Assembly (NCBI RefSeq): GCF_009910705.1
Contig: NZ_JAAAXJ010000003.1
Coordinates: 248,001-312,000, forward strand
Source of the DNA: Microvirga arsenatis
GTDB taxonomy: Bacteria > Pseudomonadota > Alphaproteobacteria > Rhizobiales > Beijerinckiaceae
Length of the DNA: 64,000 nt
Direction: 5' to 3'
Shown one piece after another: positions 15,702 through 24,399 of the stretch (within the stretch, counting starts at the first letter, position 1; each line of letters opens with the position of its first letter). Under the pieces are notes generated by a model. The model did not search any database and had not been told where the DNA came from. It was given only the letters and a program-made list of their open reading frames with translations. The position numbers were made by a program, and so were the translations under genes.

Positions 15702-16535
15702 TTAAAGCGCGGACATACGGCTCATGAGGCGGCATAGGGCCTGCATGTCGGCATCGTAGCTTTCCGGCGCGGCAGACACCATGGCGCAGCTGCGCCGCAG
15801 CTTCAGGCGTTCATCCTCGGACATGTTGCGGATTTCCGCCCGGAGGCGCTCGGCCTCGGGTGGATTGCTTGGCCGGTTGGGATTGAGGCCGCCTGTGGCA
15901 GGCGGGTTGCTAACGCCAGGACGCGACGGGTTGGCTGTCCCGCCCCCGACGACCCCGCCACCAGGGGGTCTGGTTCCGCCACTGCCGATCCCCACACCGA
16001 TGCCAACCTCAACACCGTTCGAGCCGCCGACGTTCGCCCCAAGTCCGGCATTGACGCCCCTCGAGCCGCCAATGCTTGCACCGCCTCCGGCTCCGACGCC
16101 GTCGGAGCCGCCGACATTCACACCCGCACCGGCATTCACCCCCGAAGATCCACCCACGCTCGCGCCGAGACCGGCACTGACACCTGAGGCGCCGCCGACA
16201 TTGGCGCCCGCGCCAGCATTGGTGCCGTGAGAACCTCCGATACTTGCCCCTGCGCCGGCCGAAACGCCGTTCGATCCACCAATGCTGGCGCCGCCTCCTG
16301 CGGACACGCCTCTGTCGCCGCCAATATTTGCGCCAACACCGGCTCCGGTGCCGCGCTCACCGCCGAGACCAGCCCCGACTCCGGCCGAGATGCCTCCTTC
16401 TCCGCCGATACTGACGCCAACGCCGAGGTCGCGGGATAGGGCCGGATCCGGGGCCAGAAATGTAACCAGGAGAACTGCCGCGCCAATCACCGAAGCCCCA
16501 CGGCCGAGGCTGACCAAATGTCCATGCGCATCCAT
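15702..16535 (-). CDS. Exported glycine-rich tandem-repeat protein
   Basis: 277 residues from the ATG at 16535, which has GAAGGAG eight bases upstream; a start at 16619 would add 28 residues before the signal peptide. A signal peptide ends near P-A-L-S-R-D (about residue 35). Residues 44-183 are ten back-to-back units of 14 residues with consensus G-G-S-x-G-V-x-A-G-x-G-A-x-V/I. A Pro/Gly-rich linker follows, then a C-terminal domain with two cysteines (R-R-S-C-A-M, A-L-C-R-L) that may form a disulfide. The repeats could fold as a glycine-rich helix bundle or beta-structure on the cell surface. Function unknown. No operon partner; hairpin terminator just downstream. Confidence 0.75.
   Translation of the reverse strand: MDAHGHLVSLGRGASVIGAAVLLVTFLAPDPALSRDLGVGVSIGGEGGISAGVGAGLGGERGTGAGVGANIGGDRGVSAGGGASIGGSNGVSAGAGASIGGSHGTNAGAGANVGGASGVSAGLGASVGGSSGVNAGAGVNVGGSDGVGAGGGASIGGSRGVNAGLGANVGGSNGVEVGIGVGIGSGGTRPPGGGVVGGGTANPSRPGVSNPPATGGLNPNRPSNPPEAERLRAEIRNMSEDERLKLRRSCAMVSAAPESYDADMQALCRLMSRMSAL
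15987..16406 (-). repeat. Ten 42-bp coding repeats
   Basis: Ten in-frame units of 42 bases encode the 14-residue glycine-rich repeat of the surrounding gene. Units differ mainly at the third to fifth and seventh to eighth residues, while the Gly positions are invariant. Such tracts can change copy number by slippage or recombination. Confidence 0.8.
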
Positions 16536-16729
16536 TGCTCTGCTCCTTCGGAGGTACCCCTTCGGGGCTCCTGCGAAAAGACGCAGCCATGTGGAAATAA
16601 GTTCCACTCCTGAAGACAAACATCTCAGATCTGGACCGTGATTTACTTGCTATCCCAAGTCATTATCGAGGGGAATAAGTAAACTTCAATGTGCCGAATA
16701 GAATTACATAGCAAGTAGCTAAAAGACGG

Positions 16730-16957
16730 ATCAGAGTCCGCACAATGCCTGCAGCCAGCCCTCCTTGGCTTTGCTGCCTTCCTGTCAGGGGAGGGCAAGC
16801 CTCGGCTCCGCCTCACAGCGCGAGCGGAAGCACTCAGGGGCGTCGATGTCGAAGATGCGAATACGCTCGACCCGACGTCGATGGTGTCGCCGTCGACTGT
16901 CTCGGTTTTGACCGTATACATCAGTGAGGAACCCAGGAACATGGCGAGCGTCAACAA
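16730..16957 (-). pseudogene. Remnant of a thermonuclease-like (SNase) gene
   Basis: On the minus strand one frame gives T-V-D-G-D-T-I-D-V, the start of a staphylococcal-nuclease-like domain. After about 16870 the meaning continues in a different frame as E-R-I-R-I-F-D-I-D-A-P-E-C-F-R-S-R-C-E-A-E, the conserved R-I-F-D-I-D-A-P-E segment, soon reaching a stop and then K-A-K-E. The pieces are in the right order but not in one frame, so at least one frameshift and one stop have inactivated the gene. The C-terminal third of the domain is missing. Confidence 0.7.
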
Positions 16958-17407
16958 GGCTGCCTTAACGGCAATCGCACCTTGCTCGGCGCATCGACGG
17001 TTCGCTCCCGATGCTGATCTCGGAAGCGGAGTTGCTCAGGTGTAGGGCGGTAGCTGGCCTGTGCGTAATAGTCGGAACAAGGAATTTCCCTTTCCCGTCA
17101 ATGCGGGAACGAAAAGGAAATTTGCCGAAATCGGCCTTGAAAGTACCACGTTCGCAGTCGCCCGTAATCAGCGGGTCCGAGGCTCAGGTCCTTGTGCAAC
17201 CACCAATTCTTCCCTGACGACCAATAGCTTAGAGTAGACAGGCCGGCTCAGGTGTGGGCTTGGATGCCCGTCCACCTCAACTCACGCGCTTCTGCGGTCG
17301 TGCACTGGGAGCTTCGCCGCGAAGGCGAGATGGGTCTCGGCTCCTAGGTTCGGAGAAGCGCCGCACTATAACCAGCGTGTCTTCGCCGATCCATCCAAGG
17401 AGCAGCC
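16958..17407. other. Intergenic region with an imperfect inverted repeat
   Basis: No convincing gene in about 450 bases. An imperfect inverted repeat lies at about 17081-17124 (TTTCC..TTTCCCG and CGGGA..AAA.GGAAA around TCAATG). It could be a decayed terminator or small palindromic element. The promoter of the glycosyltransferase gene should be near the right end. Confidence 0.4.
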
Positions 17408-18595
17408 ATGAGGCTAGCCGCTGCGGCGCGGTGGATTTCAGGCATAGCGCTGGTCGTTCTGTCCATTCTCGCAATTCGCGCTGGGCTCCCCCGGATGGCG
17501 GATGGCGGCTTGTGGGATTTCGGCTCCTTCGTCGAATCCGGTCGGGCCGCCCGCGCGGGGTCGAACCCGTACGGCGTCTATCCGCTGACCCTTCATGTTC
17601 AGCTGCCGGGCTTCGAATCGTGGAACCCGAACCTCAATCCTCCGATCTCGGCCTTGATATTCCAGCTCTTCGACGTGGCCGATCCGCGTGCGGTGCTCCG
17701 GGTCTGGCGGTGGATATCCATCCTGTTCTATGGAGCGGCGGTTCTTCTGTTGCTACGCCGCTTCCAGGGGCCGCAGGCGCCGGTCATCGCCGTATGGGCT
17801 TTTGCTCTGGCCGGGTTCTGGGACACGCTCCTCCTCGGCCAGATCTACCTGCCCCTTGTCTTCGCAACGGTACTGGCCTGGCTTCTGCTCGAGCGAGAAG
17901 AGAGCTTGTGGGCTGGCGTCCTTATCGGGTTCGTTGTTGCGATCAAACCGAATTTCCTGGTCTGGCCGGCGCTTCTGTTCCTGTCCGGCCACCGTCCCGT
18001 GGCTCTCGCGGCCGCGGGCACGGCCGCCGTGATCAGCGCCGTGCCTCTCGCGGTCTATGGACCGGAGATCTATCACCAATGGCTCGAACTCGTCGTGTCC
18101 GACCGCGAGCGGGCCTTCTTTCTTACGAATGCATCCTTTGCAGGGCTGGCCGCACGAGCGGGCGTTCCGGCTCTGGGAATTTTCCTGGGACTTGGGCTCC
18201 TGGCGGGCCTTGCCGCGTGGGCCTATTGGCGACGTCCCAATGTCGTCTCCGTCAGTGGCATGGCACTTCTCGCAGCGCTCCTCGCGTCGCCTCTCGGATG
18301 GGTTCACTATACCCTGTTCCTGCTCCCCGTTCTCCTGACCCATTGGCATCGGCCCGCCATTCGTGTGGTTGCGCTCCTGCTCATCATTCCCGTGCCCTTC
18401 GTCATCGACCAGTTCACCAAGACGACCTGGATTCAGTTCACAATCGGCTCCGTTTATGCGTGGGCGCTGGTGCTGTGCCTTGCCGATCTCATTGCCGTCG
18501 AGTGGCGTCAGAATAGGCAGGATGAAACGGAAAACGAGGCGAGCGGTCGGAGCAGCCTTCTCTCGAGGATCCGGAAATCGCCTCCTGCAGCGTGA
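17408..18595 (+). CDS. GT87-family (DUF2029) polyprenyl-phosphate-dependent glycosyltransferase candidate
   Basis: 395 residues, mostly hydrophobic, with about ten predicted membrane spans. AAGGAGCAGCC precedes the ATG. The first extracytoplasmic loop contains W-D-F-G-S-F-V-E-S-G-R-A-A-R-A-G-S-N-P-Y, the Asp-containing signature of GT-C family 87/DUF2029 enzymes. These transfer mannose, arabinose or related sugars from polyprenyl-phosphate donors on the outer face of the inner membrane. The next loop (S-W-N-P-N-L-N-P-P-I-S) is also typical. It converges with an operon that appears to make polyprenyl-phosphoryl arabinose, so that sugar is a reasonable guess for the donor. Acceptor unknown. Confidence 0.8.
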   Translation: MRLAAAARWISGIALVVLSILAIRAGLPRMADGGLWDFGSFVESGRAARAGSNPYGVYPLTLHVQLPGFESWNPNLNPPISALIFQLFDVADPRAVLRVWRWISILFYGAAVLLLLRRFQGPQAPVIAVWAFALAGFWDTLLLGQIYLPLVFATVLAWLLLEREESLWAGVLIGFVVAIKPNFLVWPALLFLSGHRPVALAAAGTAAVISAVPLAVYGPEIYHQWLELVVSDRERAFFLTNASFAGLAARAGVPALGIFLGLGLLAGLAAWAYWRRPNVVSVSGMALLAALLASPLGWVHYTLFLLPVLLTHWHRPAIRVVALLLIIPVPFVIDQFTKTTWIQFTIGSVYAWALVLCLADLIAVEWRQNRQDETENEASGRSSLLSRIRKSPPAA

Positions 18596-18612
18596 GCCGT
18601 CCTCATGCCTCC

Positions 18613-20205
18613 TCAAAGGCTGGATGGAACTCCCGGTTCACCCTGTTGGCTGGAGGGTGTTCTGCGCACATAGACCTTCCAGTCCGCTGTCTCCTGCGCA
18701 AGATCGAAATGCTCCTCGACGTAATCGGAGTAGAGCCTGCGAAGCCCCTCCGCCGTTGAGACCTCGATCGGCCATTTCGGATCCATGACCACATGCGCCG
18801 TGCGGAAAAGTTCGTCGGCGGGAAGGTAGTTCTCTTCGTTGACCGTACGGCCCCAATGGTACCAGGTGCTGTCTCCTTGCGGAGGATGAAGACCCAAGCC
18901 TGCGGAAAATGGGCTTACGAAATCGAGAACGACAACCCTGCTGTTCCCGAGTTCGAGGCCTTCGATAGCTCGTGCGCCATCTTCCAGGCTCGCAAGATAG
19001 CGGTTGAAGAGTTGGAAATCCCTCTCACTCCGCAGCTGCACGAGCCGGATGCCCTTGAAGTTCGGCAAAGGCACGGGCTGTCCCTGGTTCGTACTGGCAA
19101 GCCTGGCATGAAGGCCGAGGGCTGCGGCATTGTGAATGGCGGCCGGCAGCAGGAAAGCAAGCAGAGCGAGCTGCACCCCAACGGTGAGGAGGCGTCGATG
19201 CCTCTCGCTGGTCGTTTCGCCGGTGCGAGCCATGAGTTCCGCAGCCGCGGCGGCTCCAACGGGGAGGCTGAAAATTCCCCAGCTCTGATAGTTCTGGATG
19301 ATGAGCATGAAGCCTGCGCCCGCGCAGAACGCCAGGAAAAGAAAGTCGCGAATGCTCCGCGTGCGCCAGAGCAGAAGAGCCGAGAAGAGGGTGAACAGCG
19401 CGAAGTCGGCAAGACTCCTGAGGAGCGTTCCGGCCAGGGCCTCGATCGAGGACACCTTGCCGCTGACGCCTCCGGCGAGGAGCAGATCCTTGAGATGCCC
19501 AGCCGTTCCGCCCCAGACGGCTTCAATCATCAGCCCTATGGCAAGCACGGAAGCGATGGCTGTCGCCGCCCACTTCCATTGGCGGGGATCGAGCAGCATC
19601 AGGACCAGGAAGCCTGCTCCGACGATCCCATAGCTGATCTTCATATACAGCATCAGGATCACAAGGAATGCGGCAGAGCCCGCATCGAGCAGGATCTGAT
19701 ACGGGCTCTGCCGTGCCGGCCGCACGTACATCATCAGCAGGAAGCCGAGTGCAACCCAGCCGATGCGGTTGTAGAACATGGCGAAGGAGAGGGCCTCTAT
19801 GCCCTCGCCTGGATTGATCGGAACGGCCGCGATCAGGAACAGGAAAGCAGCAAGGGGAATTGCAATCGCCGGCCTGAGGCGCGAACTGAGGATGTGAGCG
19901 GCGACCGGGGCGAGAGCTGCGATGACGAGGGCCACGCCCACCGGCATCGCAGCGCCGAAGCTGCCTGAAAGCCAGTACCCGGCGGCCGGCGCATAATAGA
20001 CCAGCGGCCCAAGAGCGGTGTGGAAGTCTCGGTTTGGAACTTGACCCGCGCTGATGCGGTGAACGCCGTCCAGGAAAATGAACAGATCGTTGAGGTATTT
20101 GGTCGTGACGGTTTCGCCCGGGAGAGCGAGCAGTAGCGCGCAGGCCATGGCTATAGCCATGACCAACCCTGCTACGGAGGCCCGGCTCTCAGTTGGCATC
20201 CTCAT
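18613..20205 (-). CDS. Multi-spanning membrane protein, putative GT-C glycosyltransferase
   Basis: About 530 residues from the ATG at 20205; a GTG at 20283, just after the preceding gene, could add 26 residues. An N-terminal membrane span is followed by an external loop with Y-L-N-D-L-F-I-F-L-D-G-V-H-R-I and V-P-N-R-D-F-H-T-A-L-G-P-L, then about eight further spans and a soluble C-terminal domain of about 170 residues. The layout (acidic first loop, many spans, periplasmic C-terminal domain) fits GT-C glycosyltransferases. I cannot name the family. It is the last gene of the UbiA-GtrA-DprE1-DprE2 operon, so it may use the polyprenyl-phosphoryl sugar made by the others. Confidence 0.65.
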   Translation of the reverse strand: MRMPTESRASVAGLVMAIAMACALLLALPGETVTTKYLNDLFIFLDGVHRISAGQVPNRDFHTALGPLVYYAPAAGYWLSGSFGAAMPVGVALVIAALAPVAAHILSSRLRPAIAIPLAAFLFLIAAVPINPGEGIEALSFAMFYNRIGWVALGFLLMMYVRPARQSPYQILLDAGSAAFLVILMLYMKISYGIVGAGFLVLMLLDPRQWKWAATAIASVLAIGLMIEAVWGGTAGHLKDLLLAGGVSGKVSSIEALAGTLLRSLADFALFTLFSALLLWRTRSIRDFLFLAFCAGAGFMLIIQNYQSWGIFSLPVGAAAAAELMARTGETTSERHRRLLTVGVQLALLAFLLPAAIHNAAALGLHARLASTNQGQPVPLPNFKGIRLVQLRSERDFQLFNRYLASLEDGARAIEGLELGNSRVVVLDFVSPFSAGLGLHPPQGDSTWYHWGRTVNEENYLPADELFRTAHVVMDPKWPIEVSTAEGLRRLYSDYVEEHFDLAQETADWKVYVRRTPSSQQGEPGVPSSL

Positions 20206-20292
20206 TGTCGAGTTCCATCCCCAGCGCCAACACTGAAGAGGTCGACCGGTTCCTTCCAGCCTCGCATCGCCATCGGCCACCACAGGTCCCGA

Positions 20293-21033
20293 TCAGAGTT
20301 TCAAACGCTTGAAGAGGGGCTCCGGAATGAAGCGGATCGCCATCATCACGGGCCGCCAGAGACGGCGAACGTAGATCACGTCGCCTCTGCCCCTCTCCGC
20401 AGCCTCATAGATGGCAGCTCCCACTTCCTGCGGCTCGGCCGTCAGCAGCGGTGGGAGCTTCATGCCAGCGGTCATTTGTGTGCGCACAAAGCCCGGCTTG
20501 ACCGTCACGACCCGGATGCCCTCCGGAGCCAGGCGATTGCGGAGGCCTGACAGGAAGGCCGTAAAGCCAGCCTTGGCCGCTCCGTAGAGATAGTTCGAGG
20601 CGCGCCCTCGATCTCCAGCAACCGAACTCACGCCGACGATCGCCCCCGACCGCCGCTCAAGGAACCGCTCGGCCAGAATGCCGAGAAGCAGCGCAGGCCC
20701 TTCGAAGTTAGTGCGCAGGAGGAGGCGGGCATGGTCGGGGTCGCTTTGCGCCCGCACCTGGTCGCCAAGCTCCCCCACGACGCAGACCGCTGTGTCGGGC
20801 TGGTGGGGCAGCTTGTCGAGAAAGGAGGTAAAGCTTTCCGTTTCGAGGATGTCGAGCCTGTGGACCGTCACCTCGGCTCCGGTGCGGGCGGCAATATCCT
20901 CGCCATTCCGCTGCGCCTCCTCGTCGTTGCGGGCGGCCAGCATCACGCGCCAGCCCTCCTGAGCATACCGTAAGGCTGTCGCTCGCCCGATATCCGAGGT
21001 GCCGCCGATCAGAAGAAGTGTTCTGGTGGTCAT
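20293..21033 (-). CDS. SDR oxidoreductase, DprE2-like (2-keto reductase of polyprenyl-phosphoryl sugar)
   Basis: 246 residues, short-chain dehydrogenase. Cofactor motif G-G-T-S-D-I-G-R-A-T near the N-terminus; A-A-R-N suggests NAD(P) specificity. The active site is the Ser in V-S-S-V-A-G and Y-L-Y-G-A-A-K-A. A C-terminal amphipathic tail (R-F-I-P-E-P-L-F-K-R-L) fits membrane association. The ATG overlaps the stop of the DprE1-like gene (TGATG). In mycobacteria DprE2 (Rv3791) reduces the 2-keto intermediate formed by DprE1 to give decaprenylphosphoryl-D-arabinose. The gene pair and order here are the same, which supports that role over a generic SDR. Confidence 0.82.
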   Translation of the reverse strand: MTTRTLLLIGGTSDIGRATALRYAQEGWRVMLAARNDEEAQRNGEDIAARTGAEVTVHRLDILETESFTSFLDKLPHQPDTAVCVVGELGDQVRAQSDPDHARLLLRTNFEGPALLLGILAERFLERRSGAIVGVSSVAGDRGRASNYLYGAAKAGFTAFLSGLRNRLAPEGIRVVTVKPGFVRTQMTAGMKLPPLLTAEPQEVGAAIYEAAERGRGDVIYVRRLWRPVMMAIRFIPEPLFKRLKL

Positions 21034-22367
21034 CAGATACCGAGCCGCGTTGACAGATGAGAGGATATCTTGCCGGGCGCCCCGATCGCCTGTCTGACAT
21101 CCTTGAAGCGGGCAAGTCCGGGATAGCCGGCCTCGAAGGTGGCGGGCGACTGGCGTGCATCCTTGGCGAGATAGAGCCGTCCCCCGGCTTCGACAACCAA
21201 TCGGTCGAGGTCGTCGAGCAATGCGAAAGCGGAATCGCTCACCGGCAGGTCGAGGGTGAGGGTGAAACCCTCGAGGGGAAAGGAAAGATCACCGTGGCCG
21301 GGGCCGAGCTGCTTCAGAACCGCGAGGAAGGAGGGTGTGCCACGCCGGGAAATGCGATCGAGGATCTCGGCCAGAACGGCCGGCGCATGATCTGTCGGAA
21401 CCACACATTGATGCTGGAGAAAGCCGCACCGACCGTAGATCCGGTTCCAATTGCCGATGCTGTCCAGGGGAAAGAAGTAGGGATCCCACGGCACGAGATG
21501 CGGGTAGTCCGCCTTCACGGCTCCGGCGCGGAAGTACAATTCGTTGAAGGCGGAGACCGACAGCCGGTTGAGCGTCAAGGAGGGGAGGTCGAACGGAATG
21601 AGCAGCCGCCCGAGTTTTGCAGAAGGAAAGGTGGGGGTCCCTGGACGAAGCGCATCCAGATCGTGCAGGGTCGCATGCTCGGCCGCAAAGATCAGGGAGC
21701 GCCCGAGCGCCTTTCCGCGCGCCAGGCAGTCGACCCAGGCGACGGAATAGGTTGAGGCACTGGAATCCCGCAGCGCCTTCATGGCCTCCTCCAGGTCCGA
21801 GGCCACATGGATTGTCTGGCGCATCCAGCCGGTTTCGATGGGGCGGAGCGTGAAGGCAGCCTCGATGATGGTGCCGGTCAACCCCATGCCGCCAATCGTG
21901 GCCGTGAACAGCTCGGGGTTTTCGCCGCGGGAGCATGAAACGACGCGCCCATCAGGCAGGGCCAGCGTGAATGCCTCAACATGGTCGCCGAAGCCGCCAT
22001 CCCGGTGATGGTTCTTGCCATGGACATCCGCCGCGATCATGCCGCCGATGGTGACGAACTTCGTTCCCGGCACAACGGGTGGAAAGAACCCTCTCGGAAC
22101 AACGACGTCCAGAAGATCGGACAGCAGGACGCCCGCTTCCACACGCACCCGGCCCGATGCCCTGTCGAAGGCCCGGATGCGGTTGAGGCCTCGTGCGCAG
22201 AGCGTGATCCGCTCACCGATGGCGGCATCGCCATAGGAACGGCCGTTCCCCCGAGCCACAAAGCCGGAATTCGAGGCCATAAGCGAGGGCAGGTCGGCCG
22301 GCGATGCCGCCGTGATCAGCTCGGAGGCATGGCGAGGATAACGGCCCCAGCCGGTGAGGGGGGTCAT
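21033..22367 (-). CDS. FAD-dependent oxidase, DprE1-like (polyprenylphosphoryl-ribose 2'-oxidase)
   Basis: 444 residues from the ATG at 22367, which overlaps the GtrA stop (ATGA); the open frame extends upstream to 22598 but that part is not protein-like. The N-terminal FAD-binding domain of the vanillyl-alcohol oxidase family shows V-A-R-G-N-G-R-S-Y-G-D-A and G-T-K-F-V-T-I-G-G-M-I-A-A-D-V-H-G-K-N-H-H, and the ALO-type C-terminal domain follows. These segments closely match DprE1 (Rv3790), including the H-G-K-N-H-H stretch; the cysteine targeted by DprE1 inhibitors aligns near G-R-C-G-F-L-Q-H-Q-C-V. It acts as the first half of the C2' epimerisation that turns ribose into arabinose on a polyprenyl phosphate carrier. 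Confidence 0.87.
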   Translation of the reverse strand: MTPLTGWGRYPRHASELITAASPADLPSLMASNSGFVARGNGRSYGDAAIGERITLCARGLNRIRAFDRASGRVRVEAGVLLSDLLDVVVPRGFFPPVVPGTKFVTIGGMIAADVHGKNHHRDGGFGDHVEAFTLALPDGRVVSCSRGENPELFTATIGGMGLTGTIIEAAFTLRPIETGWMRQTIHVASDLEEAMKALRDSSASTYSVAWVDCLARGKALGRSLIFAAEHATLHDLDALRPGTPTFPSAKLGRLLIPFDLPSLTLNRLSVSAFNELYFRAGAVKADYPHLVPWDPYFFPLDSIGNWNRIYGRCGFLQHQCVVPTDHAPAVLAEILDRISRRGTPSFLAVLKQLGPGHGDLSFPLEGFTLTLDLPVSDSAFALLDDLDRLVVEAGGRLYLAKDARQSPATFEAGYPGLARFKDVRQAIGAPGKISSHLSTRLGI

Positions 22368-22759
22368 GCACGCCGCTCCTTGAACACGAAGGTTCGGTCG
22401 AGGATGAACTTGGCGACATAGCCTATGGCAAGGCCGATGACCGCCCCGGAGTACTTCGCGAAATCTGTGCCCCAGATCATCCAGAAGGCTACCTCGAAGC
22501 CCCAGAAGATAAGGGTCGTGAGGATGCTGAAGGCACCATAGAGCGAGATCTTCTGAACCTCGTCCCGGTAACCGCTGTAGTCGTCTGCGAAGACCCACTT
22601 CTTGTCGAGCAGGTATTTGAGAAGGAACCCCGCCACCGTTCCCATGAGAATGGACAACGGCAAGGCCGCCACGGGAGCCGCCCGAATAACGATCTCCTGC
22701 GTCACGAGATTGGCCAGCGTGGCCACGACGGCGAAAAGCCCGTACCGGACGAACATCAT
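22364..22759 (-). CDS. GtrA-family membrane protein, probable flippase-associated
   Basis: 131 residues from the ATG at 22759 (GGAGAG upstream). Four membrane spans in GtrA order: F-V-R-Y-G-L-F-A-V-V-A-T at the start, K-Y-L-L-D-K-K-W-V-F in the middle and K-F-I-L-D-R-T-F-V-F at the end, the paired D-(K/R)-x-(W/F)-V-F motifs typical of the family. GtrA proteins help move polyprenyl-phosphate sugars across the inner membrane. In mycobacteria the GtrA protein Rv3789 lies next to dprE1-dprE2, exactly as here. Confidence 0.85.
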   Translation of the reverse strand: MMFVRYGLFAVVATLANLVTQEIVIRAAPVAALPLSILMGTVAGFLLKYLLDKKWVFADDYSGYRDEVQKISLYGAFSILTTLIFWGFEVAFWMIWGTDFAKYSGAVIGLAIGYVAKFILDRTFVFKERRA

Positions 22760-22839
22760 TGCTTCAGCTCTCCGGACGCAATGTAGGGCGGGCTTTGGGC
22801 AAAGCCTAGCTGCCGTTCCGGCATACAAGGAACCATGGC

Positions 22840-24399
22840 CTAGATTGCTGCGAAAATCAGCAGGGCTGTCGCGGCAATCGTCGCTAGGCTGACCTTGTCC
22901 TTCATGGCGAACACCACAGGATCGTCATCCATCTGGCGCCGGCCCGCCAGCATCATGGCGCGGGCGATCCAGTACATCAGGAGGGGACCTACAAGCCAAA
23001 GCAGCTGAGGGCGGGTGTAGAGCTGGTTCACGTCATCGCTGGCGATGTAAAGCGTGAACACCGTTACGGCATTGAGACCCGCTGCCGCCGCCAGGGCGGC
23101 GACGATGTCGAGATCGCTGAGCTTGTAGTCCCGGCTTGTCGGATCGGGCAGGCTTGCATCCCGTCGCGCTGCCAGCTCCACGTAGCGTTTGATGAGAGCC
23201 AGCGACATGAAGATCATCATGCAGAAGGCCAGGAGCCATTCGGAGACAGCGATGCCCGTGGCGACCGCGCCGCTGATCACGCGGATCGAGTAAAGGCCTG
23301 CCAGGGTGAGGACATCCACGATCATGATGCGCTTGAGCGCGAATGAATAAGCCGTGGTGAGAGCGAAGTAGCCGAGCAGCACACCGAGGAACGTCAAGGA
23401 GACGGCGGCACTCAACGCCACTGCTCCCAGGAAGAGGAGCGGAATGGCAATAACCCCATGCATGAGAGGAATGGCGCCGCTTGCGAGAGGGCGCCTGCAT
23501 TTGGTGCGGTGCCCTCGGTCGTCCTTCAGGTCGACCAGGTCATTCAGGATATAGACGCTCGATGCGCACAGCGAGAAGGCGAAGAAGGCCAGAATAGCCT
23601 GGAGCACGGCCTCTGGGGTGAAGACATGCGCCGTCAGGAGCGGCAGGAAGACGAGAGCATTCTTTGCGTACTGATGGACACGGAGCATCCTGAGCCAGGT
23701 GCGCCAAGTGACGCGTTGGAATGGCAGATGCTCGACATCAAGTCCGGTTCGGATGAGTCTTCTGCGTACGCCGTAGGGCGCACGGATCGCATATGCCTTC
23801 GCCGCTTTGCTCCATACGGCCACGTCGGCGGCATCGTTGCCGACATAGTCGAAACCGCGCTCCCCGAACGCCTCGACGAGCTGATGAGCCTTTCGGGCGC
23901 CAGCGAGATTGGTGGTTTCATCCGAGGCGAACCAGCCGGTAAACTCCCCCAGATGCTGGGCAATGCTCTCAACCAAGCGCCGGTGGCTTGCCGAGGCGAG
24001 GTAGACCGGACGTCCCTCTGCCCTGGCGCGGCGGATCAGGGCAAGAACCTCCGGATCATACGGCAGGGTGCTGGGATCGAAATCCGCCGGTTCTGCCAGA
24101 CGATGCTTGAGAGCCGCCTTTCCCCGGGAGAGGGCAGTTAGCATCTCATACAGGGAGTGCGGACGCCGGCCCAGTTCGGCAAAGGCAGTTTCGATGAGCA
24201 GGTCGGAGGCGATCAACGTGCCGTCCAGATCGACCACCAGCGGGCGGCCGGGACCGGCTGGGGGTGTTTCGACGACAATGGTCGTCCAATGGCTGTCATC
24301 TCGTTCGTATGTGCGGTTTTCCGCCTCATCGCGGCCGAGAGAGGAACTGTTACGGCGCGCCCCTTGCGATTTCACCTCGAACGACGACAATAGAAACAC
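22840..24399 (-). CDS. HAD phosphatase-UbiA prenyltransferase fusion
   Basis: 519 residues from a GTG at 24399; start uncertain, since the first 45 residues look poorly conserved. Residues about 50-215 form a HAD phosphatase (L-V-V-D-L-D-G-T-L, then L-A-S-A-S-H, then G-N-D-A-A-D). Residues about 230-519 are a UbiA-type membrane prenyltransferase with two Asp-rich motifs: I-L-N-D-L-V-D-L-K-D-D and a second near S-R-D-Y-K-L-S-D-L-D. The likely reaction is transfer of 5-phosphoribose from PRPP to polyprenyl phosphate (as Rv3806c does), followed by removal of the 5-phosphate by the fused HAD domain. It is the first gene of the operon that ends with DprE1/DprE2-like enzymes, and so supplies their substrate. 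Confidence 0.85.
   Translation of the reverse strand: MFLLSSFEVKSQGARRNSSSLGRDEAENRTYERDDSHWTTIVVETPPAGPGRPLVVDLDGTLIASDLLIETAFAELGRRPHSLYEMLTALSRGKAALKHRLAEPADFDPSTLPYDPEVLALIRRARAEGRPVYLASASHRRLVESIAQHLGEFTGWFASDETTNLAGARKAHQLVEAFGERGFDYVGNDAADVAVWSKAAKAYAIRAPYGVRRRLIRTGLDVEHLPFQRVTWRTWLRMLRVHQYAKNALVFLPLLTAHVFTPEAVLQAILAFFAFSLCASSVYILNDLVDLKDDRGHRTKCRRPLASGAIPLMHGVIAIPLLFLGAVALSAAVSLTFLGVLLGYFALTTAYSFALKRIMIVDVLTLAGLYSIRVISGAVATGIAVSEWLLAFCMMIFMSLALIKRYVELAARRDASLPDPTSRDYKLSDLDIVAALAAAAGLNAVTVFTLYIASDDVNQLYTRPQLLWLVGPLLMYWIARAMMLAGRRQMDDDPVVFAMKDKVSLATIAATALLIFAAI

Noticed and set aside
1-17400. tRNA or attachment-site repeats flanking the defence/phage island
   Set aside because: No tRNA T-loop/acceptor pattern and no long direct repeats were seen; the island boundaries remain undefined.
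18793-19968. 391-codon plus-strand frame opposite the GT-C membrane protein
   Set aside because: Highly charged, unnatural composition produced by antisense of hydrophobic codons; the minus-strand gene fits the operon.
22368-22598. N-terminal extension of the DprE1-like gene
   Set aside because: Overlaps gtrA out of frame and is Arg/Leu-rich; the start at 22367 forms an ATGA overlap with gtrA.
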